From Peribacillus frigoritolerans_B (lineage in GTDB: Bacteria; Bacillota; Bacilli; Bacillales; DSM-1321), in contig NZ_JBIWES010000002.1 of assembly GCF_044762665.1 (NCBI RefSeq), positions 124,001-188,000 of the forward strand: a stretch of 64,000 nt of DNA, read 5' to 3'. The notes below the pieces were generated by a model. It saw nothing but the letters and a program-made list of their open reading frames with translations. It ran no database searches and was not told where the DNA came from. Numbering within the stretch: position 1 is the stretch's first letter; each line of letters opens with the position of its first letter. Positions 33,551-43,731 of this stretch are shown piece by piece. Both the position numbers and the translations under genes were made by a program.

Positions 33551-34378
33551 ATGAGCATTTGGTTTACTGAAAAACAAACAGAGAACTTTGGTATTACGAT
33601 GAAAGTGAATCGTACTTTACATACGGAGCAAACTGAGTTTCAAAAGCTTGATATGATTGAAACGGAAGAGTGGGGCAATATGCTATTGCTGGATGACATG
33701 GTAATGACTTCACAGCGCGATGAATTCGTTTACCATGAAATGGTAGCCCATGTTCCTTTATTTACCCATCCTAATCCAGAAAACGTTTTGGTTGTAGGAG
33801 GAGGGGACGGAGGAGTTATCCGTGAAATCCTTAAACACCCAAGCGTAAAAAAAGCTACATTGGTGGATATCGATGGGAAAGTTATCGAATACTCAAAGAA
33901 ATACCTGCCGGAAATTGCAGGCATGCTTGAAGATCCGCGTGTAGACGTACAAGTTGGGGATGGCTTCATGCACATCGCCAAAAGTGAAAATGAATATGAC
34001 GTGATCATGGTTGACTCAACTGAACCTGTAGGACCTGCAGTCAATTTATTCACAAAAGGTTTTTATGCAGGGATTTCCAAAGCTTTGAAAGAAGACGGGA
34101 TTTTTGTGGCGCAATCCGACAATCCTTGGTTTAAAGCGGACTTAATTCGCGATGTACAACGTGATGTGAAAGAAATATTCCCAATCACGAGCCTGTATTT
34201 AGCGAATATCCCGACGTATCCAAGCGGCCTTTGGGCGTTCACGATCGGATCGAAGAAATATAATCCATTAGAAGTGACTGAAGACCGTTTCCATGAAATA
34301 GAAACGAAATATTATACAAAAGAACTTCATAAAGCAGCTTTCGTTCTGCCTAAATTCGTTCAAGATTTAGTGAAATAA
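33551..34378 (+). CDS. speE: Spermidine synthase
   Basis: SpeE transfers an aminopropyl group from decarboxylated SAM to putrescine. The 275-residue protein has the conserved EWGNMLLLDDMVMTSQRDEF, the binding loop VVGGGDGGVIREILKHPSV and the motif DVIMVDSTEPVGPA. Paired with speB downstream (14 bp), it matches the agmatine route from arginine to polyamines. The ATG follows AAAAGGAG. Confidence 0.96.
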   Translation: MSIWFTEKQTENFGITMKVNRTLHTEQTEFQKLDMIETEEWGNMLLLDDMVMTSQRDEFVYHEMVAHVPLFTHPNPENVLVVGGGDGGVIREILKHPSVKKATLVDIDGKVIEYSKKYLPEIAGMLEDPRVDVQVGDGFMHIAKSENEYDVIMVDSTEPVGPAVNLFTKGFYAGISKALKEDGIFVAQSDNPWFKADLIRDVQRDVKEIFPITSLYLANIPTYPSGLWAFTIGSKKYNPLEVTEDRFHEIETKYYTKELHKAAFVLPKFVQDLVK

Positions 34379-34392
34379 GGGAGGCATGGACA

Positions 34393-35271
34393 ATGAAATT
34401 CGATGAAGCCTATTCAGGAAATGTATTCATTAAAAGCCACCCTGTTTTTGAGGAATCAGAAGCTGTGCTATACGGCATGCCGATGGACTGGACGGTAAGT
34501 TTCCGTCCGGGTTCTCGCTTCGGCCCTACCCGGATCCGTGAAGTTTCGATTGGTTTGGAAGAGTACAGCCCGTATTTAGATCGTGAATTAGAGGAAGTTA
34601 AATTCTTTGATGCCGGAGATATTCCATTACCATTCGGCAATCCGCAGCGCAGTATCGATATGATTGAAAAATTCGTCGACAGCTTGTTGGATGCAGGTAA
34701 GTTCCCAATAGGTATGGGAGGGGAACACCTTGTCACATGGCCTGTCATCAAAGCCATGTTCAAAAAGTATCCCGATATGGCCATCATCCATATGGATGCC
34801 CATACAGATTTACGTGAGGATTATGAGGGAGAGCCGCTTTCCCATGCGTCCATCATCCGTAAATCCGCAGAACTTATCGGCCCGAAAAATGTATACTCTT
34901 TCGGCATTCGTTCCGGTTTGAAGGAAGAATTCCAATGGGCAAAAGAAAATGGCATGCACATCTCTAAATTTGAAGTTCTTGAACCTCTCAAAGAAGTATT
35001 GCCGCAGTTAGCTGGCCGTCCTGTATATGTGACGATCGACATCGATGTTCTTGATCCTGCGCACGCGCCGGGAACAGGCACCGTAGATTGTGGAGGCATC
35101 ACTTCCAAAGAGCTTTTAGCTTCGATTCATGAGATAGCACGGTCTGAAATTAATGTGGTCGGCTGCGATTTAGTAGAAGTGGCACCGATTTATGATCCAT
35201 CCGAGCAAACTGCGAACACGGCGAGCAAGCTGATTCGTGAAATGATTCTAGGCTGGGTTCAAAAAGGTTAA
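34393..35271 (+). CDS. speB: Agmatinase
   Basis: SpeB hydrolyses agmatine to putrescine and urea. The 292-residue ureohydrolase has the binuclear manganese ligands in GMGGEHLVTWPVIKA, IIHMDAHTDLREDYEG and VYVTIDIDVLDPAHAPGTGT, each in the expected order. It lies right after speE; the arginine decarboxylase is not in the window. AAGGGAGG precedes the ATG. Confidence 0.96.
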   Translation: MKFDEAYSGNVFIKSHPVFEESEAVLYGMPMDWTVSFRPGSRFGPTRIREVSIGLEEYSPYLDRELEEVKFFDAGDIPLPFGNPQRSIDMIEKFVDSLLDAGKFPIGMGGEHLVTWPVIKAMFKKYPDMAIIHMDAHTDLREDYEGEPLSHASIIRKSAELIGPKNVYSFGIRSGLKEEFQWAKENGMHISKFEVLEPLKEVLPQLAGRPVYVTIDIDVLDPAHAPGTGTVDCGGITSKELLASIHEIARSEINVVGCDLVEVAPIYDPSEQTANTASKLIREMILGWVQKG

Positions 35272-35285
35272 TGATAGAAGACTTG

Positions 35286-35322
35286 GACTGTTCCTGTTTT
35301 TTAGCGGGAATGGTCTTTTTTT
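35286..35322 (+). terminator. Terminator of speE-speB
   Basis: GACTGTTCCTG pairs with CGGGAATGGTC (with wobbles) around TTTTTTAG, then seven T. Confidence 0.8.
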
Positions 35323-35477
35323 ATCCATTCAGGAAAAGGATTTTACATCTAAGGACTCTTTTTGAACATTCCGCCCCAATGAGTCATTATTGCGTTAAAA
35401 TCAAATGAATTGCAACAACAGGATTTCGACAGTTTATCCTCACATTTTTGGATTTACACTTTATTTTCCGCTCCAAG

Positions 35478-35506
35478 TTGAAACTTCCTTGAAGAATATT
35501 TATACT
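35478..35506 (+). promoter_or_regulatory. Promoter of ywiB-argS
   Basis: TTGAAA (35478-35483) and TATACT (35501-35506) are 17 bp apart. An exact 0A-box-like TTCGACA stands further up at 35425-35431. No T-box was seen. Confidence 0.65.
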
Positions 35507-35544
35507 TATAAAGTTAAGAACGACATGATGAAGGAAGTGTAGCT

Positions 35545-35985
35545 TTGACTCTTCATGATATAGATAAGCATGCTATTAAAGTGACTTTACAGACAAAAAT
35601 CAAGCACGGCTCAGAAACGGAAACGTATGAGCTGGTCACATTTGGTACAAAAATGTATAAAGGTGCAGATTTATATTTGCAATATAAAGAGGAAAATGAA
35701 GTCGGTCAAACACAAACTACCATCAAGCACAAACCGGATGAAACGATCCTGCTTAGGAATGGTGCCATTAAAATGAGGCAGCTTTTCCGCCTGCAGGAAG
35801 CGACAAATGGACATTATGAAAGTATATATGGCAGGTTAGGATTACGGACGACCGCGAAGAAGATACATCATCAATGGGATGAGCAGGCCAAACAAGGGAA
35901 ACTAGTCCTTAAATATACGTTACATATGCAGGGAAGCGAACCCGGTCAATATGAGATGACGATTTCCTACAAGGAGGAAGCATAA
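35545..35985 (+). CDS. ywiB: DUF1934 family protein YwiB
   Basis: A 146-residue protein predicted to form a calycin-like beta-barrel: IKVTLQTKIKHGSETETYEL, TTIKHKPDETILLRNGAIKMRQLF, LVLKYTLHMQGSEPGQYEMTI. The family always precedes argS in Bacillus; no function is known. TTG 35545 follows AAGGAAGTG. Only 3 bp separate it from argS, so the two are transcribed together. Confidence 0.87.
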   Translation: MTLHDIDKHAIKVTLQTKIKHGSETETYELVTFGTKMYKGADLYLQYKEENEVGQTQTTIKHKPDETILLRNGAIKMRQLFRLQEATNGHYESIYGRLGLRTTAKKIHHQWDEQAKQGKLVLKYTLHMQGSEPGQYEMTISYKEEA

Positions 35986-35988
35986 CGC

Positions 35989-37659
35989 ATGAATATAGTA
36001 AAAGAGGTACAGGAAAAACTGAAAGAAGAGATTAAAGCGGCAGTCATTAAAGCTGGTTTAGCAACGGAAGGGCAGATTCCAAATGTTGTATTGGAACTTC
36101 CAAGAGATAAGTCACACGGGGATTATTCCACGAATATGGCCATGCAATTAACCAAGATTGCAAAGAAAGCGCCAAAGATGATAGCAGAGGCAATCATTGA
36201 AAACTTCGATAACTCAAAAGCATCCATCGAAAAAATTGAAATAGCAGGACCTGGTTTCATCAACTTCTACATGAATAATTCCTATTTGACAGAATTGGTT
36301 CCTGTCATTTTGAAAGTGGATGAAGCATATGGGGAAAGTGACTTTGGTAAAGGCGAAAAAATCCAAGTGGAGTTCGTTTCCGCGAACCCGACAGGTGATC
36401 TCCATCTTGGTCATGCCCGTGGTGCAGCAGTAGGTGATACGTTATGTAATATCCTCGCTAAAGCAGGATATGATGTTTCACGTGAATACTATATCAATGA
36501 TGCAGGAAACCAAATCAATAATTTGGCCATCTCCATAGAAGCTCGCTATTTCCAGGCACTTGGTCTTGAAAAAGATATGCCGGAGGGCGGTTACCATGGC
36601 GAAGATATCATTGGCATCGGTAAGACGCTTGCCAGTGAATATGGGGATGAATATGTAAATGCAGATGAAAAGGAACGTTTTGAATTTTTCCGTGAGTACG
36701 GCTTGAAATATGAAATGGAAAAACTGAAAACGGACTTGGGTAATTTCCGTGTCGGATTCGATGTATGGTACTCCGAAACATCTCTTTATCAAGATGGTAA
36801 AATTGATGAGGCACTCAAAGTGTTGAGGGACAGGGGCCATGTTTACGAGGAAGATGGGGCTACATGGTTCCGCTCTACGGAATTAGGCGATGATAAAGAC
36901 CGGGTGCTTATTAAGCAGGATGGGTCTTACACATATTTGACACCGGATATTGCCTATCACCGTAATAAATTGGAGCGAGGCTTTGAAACGCTGATCAATA
37001 TCTGGGGTGCAGACCACCACGGCTATATACCGCGTATGAAAGCAGCGATCGAAGCATTAGGGTACAACCGCGAGCAGCTTGAAGTGGAGATCATCCAGCT
37101 TGTTCATCTGTACAAGGATGGCGAGAAAATGAAGATGAGTAAGCGTACCGGTAAAGCAGTTACGATGCGTGACCTTATTGATGAAGTGGGTCTGGATGCA
37201 ACACGTTATTTCTTTGCGATGAGGAGTGCGGATACCCATATGGATTTCGATTTGGATCTTGCGGTATCACAGTCCAATGAAAACCCGGTTTATTATGCAC
37301 AGTATGCCCACGCCCGTATTTCCAGCATTTTACGCCAAGGTGTTGAACAAGGGGTCAGCTATGAAGGAGTCACTGATTTCTCAGCCCTAACTACTGAAAA
37401 AGAAGTGGAGCTTTTGAAGAAATTAGGTGAATTCCCGCAGGCAATAGCGGAAGCAGCCGAAAAACGGATGCCACACCGTATGACTAATTATATATTCGAC
37501 CTGGCTTCTACATTCCACAGTTTCTACAATGCAGATAAGGTTCTGGATGTTGAAGAAATGGAAAGAAGTAAGGCGCGTCTAGGACTGGTTAAATCCGTCC
37601 AAATTACCTTAAAGAATGCATTAGCCATCATCGGGGTTTCGGCACCGGAAAAAATGTAA
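35989..37659 (+). CDS. argS: Arginyl-tRNA synthetase
   Basis: ArgS charges tRNA-Arg. The 556-residue class I synthetase has an N-terminal tRNA-contacting domain, the HIGH motif as SANPTGDLHLGHARGAAVGD near residue 130, the KMSKS equivalent KMSKRTGKAV near residue 378, and a C-terminal anticodon-binding helical domain ending NALAIIGVSAPEKM. ACAAGGAGG precedes the ATG. Cotranscribed with ywiB, ending in a strong terminator. Confidence 0.97.
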   Translation: MNIVKEVQEKLKEEIKAAVIKAGLATEGQIPNVVLELPRDKSHGDYSTNMAMQLTKIAKKAPKMIAEAIIENFDNSKASIEKIEIAGPGFINFYMNNSYLTELVPVILKVDEAYGESDFGKGEKIQVEFVSANPTGDLHLGHARGAAVGDTLCNILAKAGYDVSREYYINDAGNQINNLAISIEARYFQALGLEKDMPEGGYHGEDIIGIGKTLASEYGDEYVNADEKERFEFFREYGLKYEMEKLKTDLGNFRVGFDVWYSETSLYQDGKIDEALKVLRDRGHVYEEDGATWFRSTELGDDKDRVLIKQDGSYTYLTPDIAYHRNKLERGFETLINIWGADHHGYIPRMKAAIEALGYNREQLEVEIIQLVHLYKDGEKMKMSKRTGKAVTMRDLIDEVGLDATRYFFAMRSADTHMDFDLDLAVSQSNENPVYYAQYAHARISSILRQGVEQGVSYEGVTDFSALTTEKEVELLKKLGEFPQAIAEAAEKRMPHRMTNYIFDLASTFHSFYNADKVLDVEEMERSKARLGLVKSVQITLKNALAIIGVSAPEKM

Positions 37660-37662
37660 TGG

Positions 37663-37700
37663 AAAAAAGCGGCTGTTTCTAGCGAAACAGCCGCTTTTTT
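37663..37700. terminator. Bidirectional terminator between argS and uvsE
   Basis: AAAAAAGCGGCTGTTTC pairs with GAAACAGCCGCTTTTTT around TAGC. Confidence 0.95.
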
Positions 37701-37707
37701 TGGTCAA

Positions 37708-38661
37708 TTAGCACTCGACGGCTCCGCCGCTCACCCTTTTTACACCACGAATCTTAGCCATATCTTCAATCAGCTGCAACATTGCCCGATCCTTCATCTT
37801 GGCCTCGATCATGAAGTCCACGTCCTGGCCAAGATCCTTAAGCACTTTAAAAAGGGGCATGATGAAGTCCAAATCGATATAATCTGCATGCGAGCGGAAT
37901 TCACCTGCCGATTTTGGGGATGAAATATGAATCTTTGGTACCGTCCCTGCTTGATTCCAAGTGGTGAACACCTCGGTGAGAAGCTCGTTAAGCGGCTCAT
38001 CTGAAAGGTTTGCGAGATGATGGTGATAATCGAATACAAGCGGGATGCCTTCCCTCTTACATACGCCCAGGGTTTCAGATGCTGTATAGGTTTTATCATC
38101 ATTCTCCAAAGTCATTCTTTCCTTGACGTGCAGAGGCAGCGATTTAAGGTTGTCATGAACCCTTACAAGTGCGGACTCTTTATCACCATAGGCTCCACCG
38201 ACATGGATATTGATGAAAGAGGTGTCCGCAATGCCCATTGCATCAAGCATTTTATAATGAAACTCCATATCTCTCACGGCATTTTGTGTAATCTCCGGCT
38301 TAGGGCTGGTGAACAGCGTAAACTGATTGGGATGAAAGCTGATCCTCATCTTGTGTGCAGTAGCCCAATCGCCAAGCTGTTTCCACTCTTTTTTAAAAGG
38401 AGTAACGAAATCCCATTCTATTTCGGGATGTGTGGCTAAAGGAACAATGGAACTGGACATCCGGTATATTTCTATTTGGTGTGCCGTGTTATATTGAAGG
38501 ACCCTTAAGGTATTTTCAATGTTCTGCCTTGTCACATCAAGGAGTTTTTCCATTCCTTTCTCTGTGCCAAGTGTGTTATATCGCTTGAAAGTAATTGTCT
38601 TAGCCGGAGAAGCTTCCCATAAACAAGTGGCATTGGATACGAATCCAAATCTTATTTTCAT
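37708..38661 (-). CDS. uvsE: UV DNA damage endonuclease
   Basis: UvsE (UVDE) nicks 5' of UV photoproducts and some other lesions, an alternative to UvrABC important in spores. The 317-residue TIM-barrel protein has KIRFGFVSN at the start and the metal-ligand stretches ISFHPNQFTLFTSP, INIHVGGAYGDKE, MTLENDDKTYT, LVFDYHHHLAN and PKIHISSPKSAGEFRSHADYI. ATG 38661 is chosen because AAGGAG lies 9 bases before it; the longer frame from 38682 has no support. It is followed by the cls-like gene upstream on the same strand (28 bp), as in B. subtilis ywjE-ywjD. Confidence 0.94.
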   Translation of the reverse strand: MKIRFGFVSNATCLWEASPAKTITFKRYNTLGTEKGMEKLLDVTRQNIENTLRVLQYNTAHQIEIYRMSSSIVPLATHPEIEWDFVTPFKKEWKQLGDWATAHKMRISFHPNQFTLFTSPKPEITQNAVRDMEFHYKMLDAMGIADTSFINIHVGGAYGDKESALVRVHDNLKSLPLHVKERMTLENDDKTYTASETLGVCKREGIPLVFDYHHHLANLSDEPLNELLTEVFTTWNQAGTVPKIHISSPKSAGEFRSHADYIDLDFIMPLFKVLKDLGQDVDFMIEAKMKDRAMLQLIEDMAKIRGVKRVSGGAVEC

Positions 38662-38689
38662 TTTATTTTTCTCCTTGAGCAAACGGATG

Positions 38690-39892
38690 TCAAAGAAAAG
38701 GAGAAAGGATGGAAGCCAGCGATTCCTTTGCTGAACGGACTACATCCATGTTGGAAAGAGCGTCCCCATTTAGCGGCTTGGATTCGGCCAGGTCCACTGC
38801 CAATTCCTTTTCTACATCTTTTATAAATGTCCGGTCATAAACGATGCAGTTCATTTCACTATTTAAAAAACAACTGCGTTTATCAAAATTAGCCGTACCG
38901 ATATCACACATTATATCATCGATCAGTATCACCTTAGAATGGTAGAACCCTCTTTGAAATTGCATGATTTCAGCCCCGTCTTTTATAAGTACCCGAAAGT
39001 AGGGAAAAGAAGCTTCCTTGACAAGGGGATGGTCTGAAATTTCAGGTACGATGACCGTAACGGAAACATTGCGTGCAAGGGCTTCCCTTAATTCTTGAAA
39101 TAAAGTTTCACTGGGAATGAAGTATGGAGTCCCGATAATGATTTTTTTAGTGGCTTGCCGAATCATGCGTGTCAGTGCCTGTTCAAGATCACTGCCATTC
39201 GTGACGACAAACTGATGTGCCTGCGTACCGGGAGTCAATGTCGGGAAATAGGCAGGTGTTCCTCTGTAATCCTCGTTTGTATCATGGAACCAATCCGTGA
39301 GGAAGACTTCCTGAAGGTCCTTTACACCTTCCCCGGTCATTTTTAAATGGTAATCTCTCCATGGGTTCAGCTTCTCCCCTTGGTTTATATACTCCTTACC
39401 GATATTAAAGCCGCCAAGATAGCCGATTTTTCCGTCTATCACCGTGATCTTACGGTGATTTCTTTTTTGTATGGTATAGAAAAGGAAGGGGAGTTTCGGT
39501 TTAAAGCTAAAAGAAAAATGAACGCCGCTTTTAGTCAGCTCCTGAATGGTTTCACGGGGCATTTTTTTACTTCCTATCCAATCGACTAAAAGCCGCACTT
39601 CCACACCCTCTTCCGCTTTTGACTGCAGTAATTTCAAAAAGTCCTTGCTGAATTTATCATTTTTTACAATATAAAAAAGGATATGGATGGAATCCTGAGC
39701 TTGCCTGACTTCCTTCATAAAATCTGCAAACAGGATTTTCCCTGATGTGAATACAGTCATTTCGCTGTTCCGAGGCGGATATTTAATGTTGGTTGCCTGC
39801 TTCAAATAACGCTTATGCCCTACCTTAAGATCAACCCAGCACCAAGAGAAGATCAATAAAAATATAGAGGCAATCGTAGTGATTATCTTCAA
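38690..39892 (-). CDS. ywjE: Cardiolipin synthase-like protein YwjE
   Basis: A 400-residue PLD-superfamily enzyme with one N-terminal membrane helix (IITTIASIFLLIFSWCWV) and two complete HKD motifs, NHRKITVIDGKIGYLGGFN near residue 145 and YHSKVILIDDIMCDIGTANFD near residue 320. Bacterial cardiolipin synthases of this type join two phosphatidylglycerols. YwjE is a minor, sporulation-associated enzyme in B. subtilis. The TTG start at 39892 follows a run of G's about 8 bases before. It precedes uvsE on the same transcript. Confidence 0.88.
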   Translation of the reverse strand: MKIITTIASIFLLIFSWCWVDLKVGHKRYLKQATNIKYPPRNSEMTVFTSGKILFADFMKEVRQAQDSIHILFYIVKNDKFSKDFLKLLQSKAEEGVEVRLLVDWIGSKKMPRETIQELTKSGVHFSFSFKPKLPFLFYTIQKRNHRKITVIDGKIGYLGGFNIGKEYINQGEKLNPWRDYHLKMTGEGVKDLQEVFLTDWFHDTNEDYRGTPAYFPTLTPGTQAHQFVVTNGSDLEQALTRMIRQATKKIIIGTPYFIPSETLFQELREALARNVSVTVIVPEISDHPLVKEASFPYFRVLIKDGAEIMQFQRGFYHSKVILIDDIMCDIGTANFDKRSCFLNSEMNCIVYDRTFIKDVEKELAVDLAESKPLNGDALSNMDVVRSAKESLASILSPFL

Positions 39893-40065
39893 AAAAAATC
39901 CCCCCTAAATGATTATATTTAGTTTGGCTCTAATTCCCTGTCAGTAATCATTAAAAAGCGGGGAAAGGGTCCTCATTTTTTAAGAATGCAGAAGGGTAAT
40001 GCATGGAATTGTCGAATTATATAATTAAGGGGAAGAAAATTTAAACAGTTTTTAAAAGAAAAAAG

Positions 40066-40093
40066 TTGACTGAATGCTCATTCATTATATAAT
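40066..40093 (+). promoter_or_regulatory. fadF promoter with inverted-repeat operator
   Basis: TTGACT (40066-40071) and TATAAT (40088-40093) are 16 bp apart. The inverted repeat TGAATGCTCATTCA (40071-40084) fills the spacer, so a bound repressor would block RNA polymerase. It has the same half-site layout as the site at 42467-42480. Confidence 0.78.
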
Positions 40094-40179
40094 GGAATTA
40101 ATCAAATTTCAGAAAAATGCCAAATTTCCCAAAATGGTACCTGGCATTTTGCAATTTACTAAAGAGGGGGAAAGACTGC

Positions 40180-42309
40180 ATGAATGGTTTACTGTGGATC
40201 AACTTAGTTGCATTCTTGATTGTAACCGCTTACGCCGCCGGTTTGTTTGTCTATTTGATAAAGACTCGTATTGCTTATATAAAACTTGGCAAAAAAGTGG
40301 AATTCGATAACCGTGTGAAAGATCGTCTTGTCAAAATAGGGGTTTATGTATTTGGACAGAAGAAGCTCTTTAAAGATAAAAAGAGCGGGATCATTCATGC
40401 CTTGTTATTTTATGGTTTCATCTTAGTGCAATTTGGCGCACTTGACTTTTTCGTTAAAGGCTTAAGGCCGGGGTGGCATTTACCGTTTGGCCCTGTTTAT
40501 CCGGCCTTTACTTTCTTCCAGGAAATTGTGACGCTTACCGTTCTTGTTGCAATCCTATGGGCGGCATACCGCCGTTATGTCGAAAAGCTCGTTCGCTTGA
40601 AAAGGGATTTCAAAGCAGGTTTGGTTGTCATCTTCATTACAGGTATCATGATCACCGTATTACTGGGGAATGGAATGGGAATGATCTGGCATGGACACGA
40701 TGCAACCTGGTCAGAGCCAGTCGCATCGAGCATCGCATATCTATTCAGCTGGATGGGAACAACAGCGGCAACCGTCGTTTTTTATGTAGCTTGGTGGCTG
40801 CATTTACTGATCATATTATCTTTCCTTGTTTATATCCCGCAATCTAAGCATGCTCACTTGATTGCCGGTCCGATAAATGTATTCCTTAATCGCCTGGACA
40901 ATCCGGGGAAATTGAAACCGGTTGATCTGGAAGAAGAGATTCTCGACAAAGAAGGCAATCAATATTACGGTGCCAAATATATCGAGGACTTGACGCAATA
41001 TCAAATGGTGGACCTCTATGCCTGTGTGGAGTGCGGTCGCTGTACGAATATGTGCCCGGCTACAGGTACCGGTAAAATGCTGTCCCCGATGGATATCATT
41101 ATCAAGATGCGTGACCATTTAACAAATACGGGGGCTGCCGTTACAACGAAGCAGCCATGGGTGCCATCTTTTGTTTTTGGAAATACGAAGGGAAATAAGA
41201 TTGCTTTGGCTGGTGCCGCGCAGGGGGCGCAGGAGTCAGCTGCAGCAACAGAAGCTTACAGTCCGAGCCTGATTGGCGAAGTCATTACGGAAGAAGAACT
41301 TTGGGCTTGCACCACATGCCGGAACTGTGAAGATCAATGCCCGGTAATGAATGAACATGTCGACAAAATCATCGATATGCGACGTTATCTAGTGCTGACA
41401 GAGGGCAGACTTGATCCCGATGCGCAGCGTGCCATGACGAATATTGAGCGTCAAGGGAACCCTTGGGGATTGAACCGTAAAGAGAGAGAAGATTGGCGAA
41501 GCCTTCGGGAAGATGTCAGCGTCCCAACCGTGAAGGAATTAAAAAAGGCAGACGAAGAATTCGAGTATTTATTCTGGGTAGGTTCAATGGGGTCGTACGA
41601 TAACCGTAGCCAGAAGATTGCCCTTTCCTTTGCTAAATTATTGAATGAAGCGGGCGTCACATTTGCAATTCTCGGAAATAAGGAGAAAAACTCAGGGGAT
41701 ACTCCCCGTCGATTGGGTAATGAGTTTGTTTTTCAGGAACTTGCAATGAAAAATATAGAAGAATTCCAAAAGAATGAAATAAAGAAAATCGTGACGATCG
41801 ATCCGCATGCATACAATATCTTTAAGAATGAGTATCCGGATTTCGGCTTGGAAGCGGAAGTGTATCACCATACTGAATTGTTGGCGAAGCTTGTCAGTGA
41901 AGGCAGGTTGGTGCCTCAGTATCCGGTGAATGAGACGATTACATTCCACGATTCCTGTTACTTGGGAAGGTACAATGAAGTTTACAGCCCGCCGCGTGAA
42001 ATCCTGCAATCCATTGAAGGTGTGAAACTTATTGAGATGGAGCGTAACCGTGAGAAGGGTATGTGCTGTGGAGCCGGAGGCGGTTTGATGTGGATGGAAG
42101 AAGAAACAGGAAACCGCATTAATGTGGCCCGTACCGAACAAGCGCTGGCCGTCAGTCCAACAGTGATCAGTTCAGGATGTCCTTATTGCCTGACCATGCT
42201 ATCTGATGGGACGAAAGCAAAAGAAGTTGAGGAAAATGTTAAAACGTATGATGTAGCTGAACTACTCGAAAAAGCGGTCATTGGTGAAAATAAATCGATT
42301 GCCTCTTAA
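40180..42309 (+). CDS. fadF: Membrane-bound Fe-S oxidoreductase FadF, heterodisulfide reductase-like
   Basis: A 709-residue protein. The N-terminal 230 residues hold five or six membrane helices of the nitrate-reductase-gamma type. The middle has two 4Fe-4S clusters, YACVECGRCTNMCPATGTGK and CTTCRNCEDQCPVMNEH. The C-terminus has CCG-type motifs, DSCYLGRYNEVYSPPREIL and KGMCCGAGGGLMWMEEE. FadF is thought to pass electrons from acyl-CoA oxidation (via ETF) to the quinone pool. ATG 40180 follows GAGGGGG; the longer frame from 40117 starts inside the leader. It carries the same operator as the mmg operon downstream. Confidence 0.93.
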   Translation: MNGLLWINLVAFLIVTAYAAGLFVYLIKTRIAYIKLGKKVEFDNRVKDRLVKIGVYVFGQKKLFKDKKSGIIHALLFYGFILVQFGALDFFVKGLRPGWHLPFGPVYPAFTFFQEIVTLTVLVAILWAAYRRYVEKLVRLKRDFKAGLVVIFITGIMITVLLGNGMGMIWHGHDATWSEPVASSIAYLFSWMGTTAATVVFYVAWWLHLLIILSFLVYIPQSKHAHLIAGPINVFLNRLDNPGKLKPVDLEEEILDKEGNQYYGAKYIEDLTQYQMVDLYACVECGRCTNMCPATGTGKMLSPMDIIIKMRDHLTNTGAAVTTKQPWVPSFVFGNTKGNKIALAGAAQGAQESAAATEAYSPSLIGEVITEEELWACTTCRNCEDQCPVMNEHVDKIIDMRRYLVLTEGRLDPDAQRAMTNIERQGNPWGLNRKEREDWRSLREDVSVPTVKELKKADEEFEYLFWVGSMGSYDNRSQKIALSFAKLLNEAGVTFAILGNKEKNSGDTPRRLGNEFVFQELAMKNIEEFQKNEIKKIVTIDPHAYNIFKNEYPDFGLEAEVYHHTELLAKLVSEGRLVPQYPVNETITFHDSCYLGRYNEVYSPPREILQSIEGVKLIEMERNREKGMCCGAGGGLMWMEEETGNRINVARTEQALAVSPTVISSGCPYCLTMLSDGTKAKEVEENVKTYDVAELLEKAVIGENKSIAS

Positions 42310-42320
42310 TTTTAAATGGA

Positions 42321-42367
42321 ATTGCCTGCTTCTTCTAAATGAGATGGATCAACTGGAAGCAGGCAAT
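42321..42367 (+). terminator. Hairpin after fadF, possible terminator
   Basis: ATTGCCTGCTTC pairs perfectly with GAAGCAGGCAAT across a 23-base loop. The following ATTTTCAATATTT is a weak T-run, so termination may be partial, allowing readthrough into the mmg operon. Confidence 0.6.
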
Positions 42368-42401
42368 ATTTTCAATATTTACAAACTAAATATTTTCATT
42401 T

Positions 42402-42443
42402 TTGAGAAAAATGTGTAATATAATATAATATTAAGCGCTTACA
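42402..42443 (+). promoter_or_regulatory. mmg operon promoter with cre-like site
   Basis: TTGAGA (42402-42407) and TATAAT (42424-42429) are 16 bp apart. Directly after the -10, ATTAAGCGCTTACA (42430-42443), whose reverse is TGTAAGCGCTTAAT, agrees with the CcpA cre consensus at 12 of 14 positions and lies over the start point. Confidence 0.65.
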
Positions 42444-42466
42444 ACACTATTTTTTTAACTCCAAAT

Positions 42467-42480
42467 TGAGCGAGCGTTCA
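42467..42480 (+). promoter_or_regulatory. TetR-type operator in the mmg leader
   Basis: TGAGCGAGCGTTCA is an inverted repeat (TGARYG, two bases, CRYTCA). Its counterpart in the fadF promoter, read on the other strand, is TGAATGAGCATTCA; 11 of 14 positions agree and the rest are transitions. Confidence 0.72.
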
Positions 42481-42506
42481 ATCAATGTTACTTATAGGGG
42501 GAAATA

Positions 42507-43700
<1,194 letters not shown>

Positions 43701-43731
43701 TAGTTTCATAGATAAATGAGGAGGGATATTC

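Noticed and set aside
35272..35544. T-box leader for argS
   Set aside because: No specifier stem, T-box sequence or antiterminator was found, and ywiB lies between the promoter and argS.
40117..40179. Upstream extension of fadF by 21 codons
   Set aside because: The strong GAGGGGG lies after this stretch and before ATG 40180, and the extension reads through the promoter-proximal leader.
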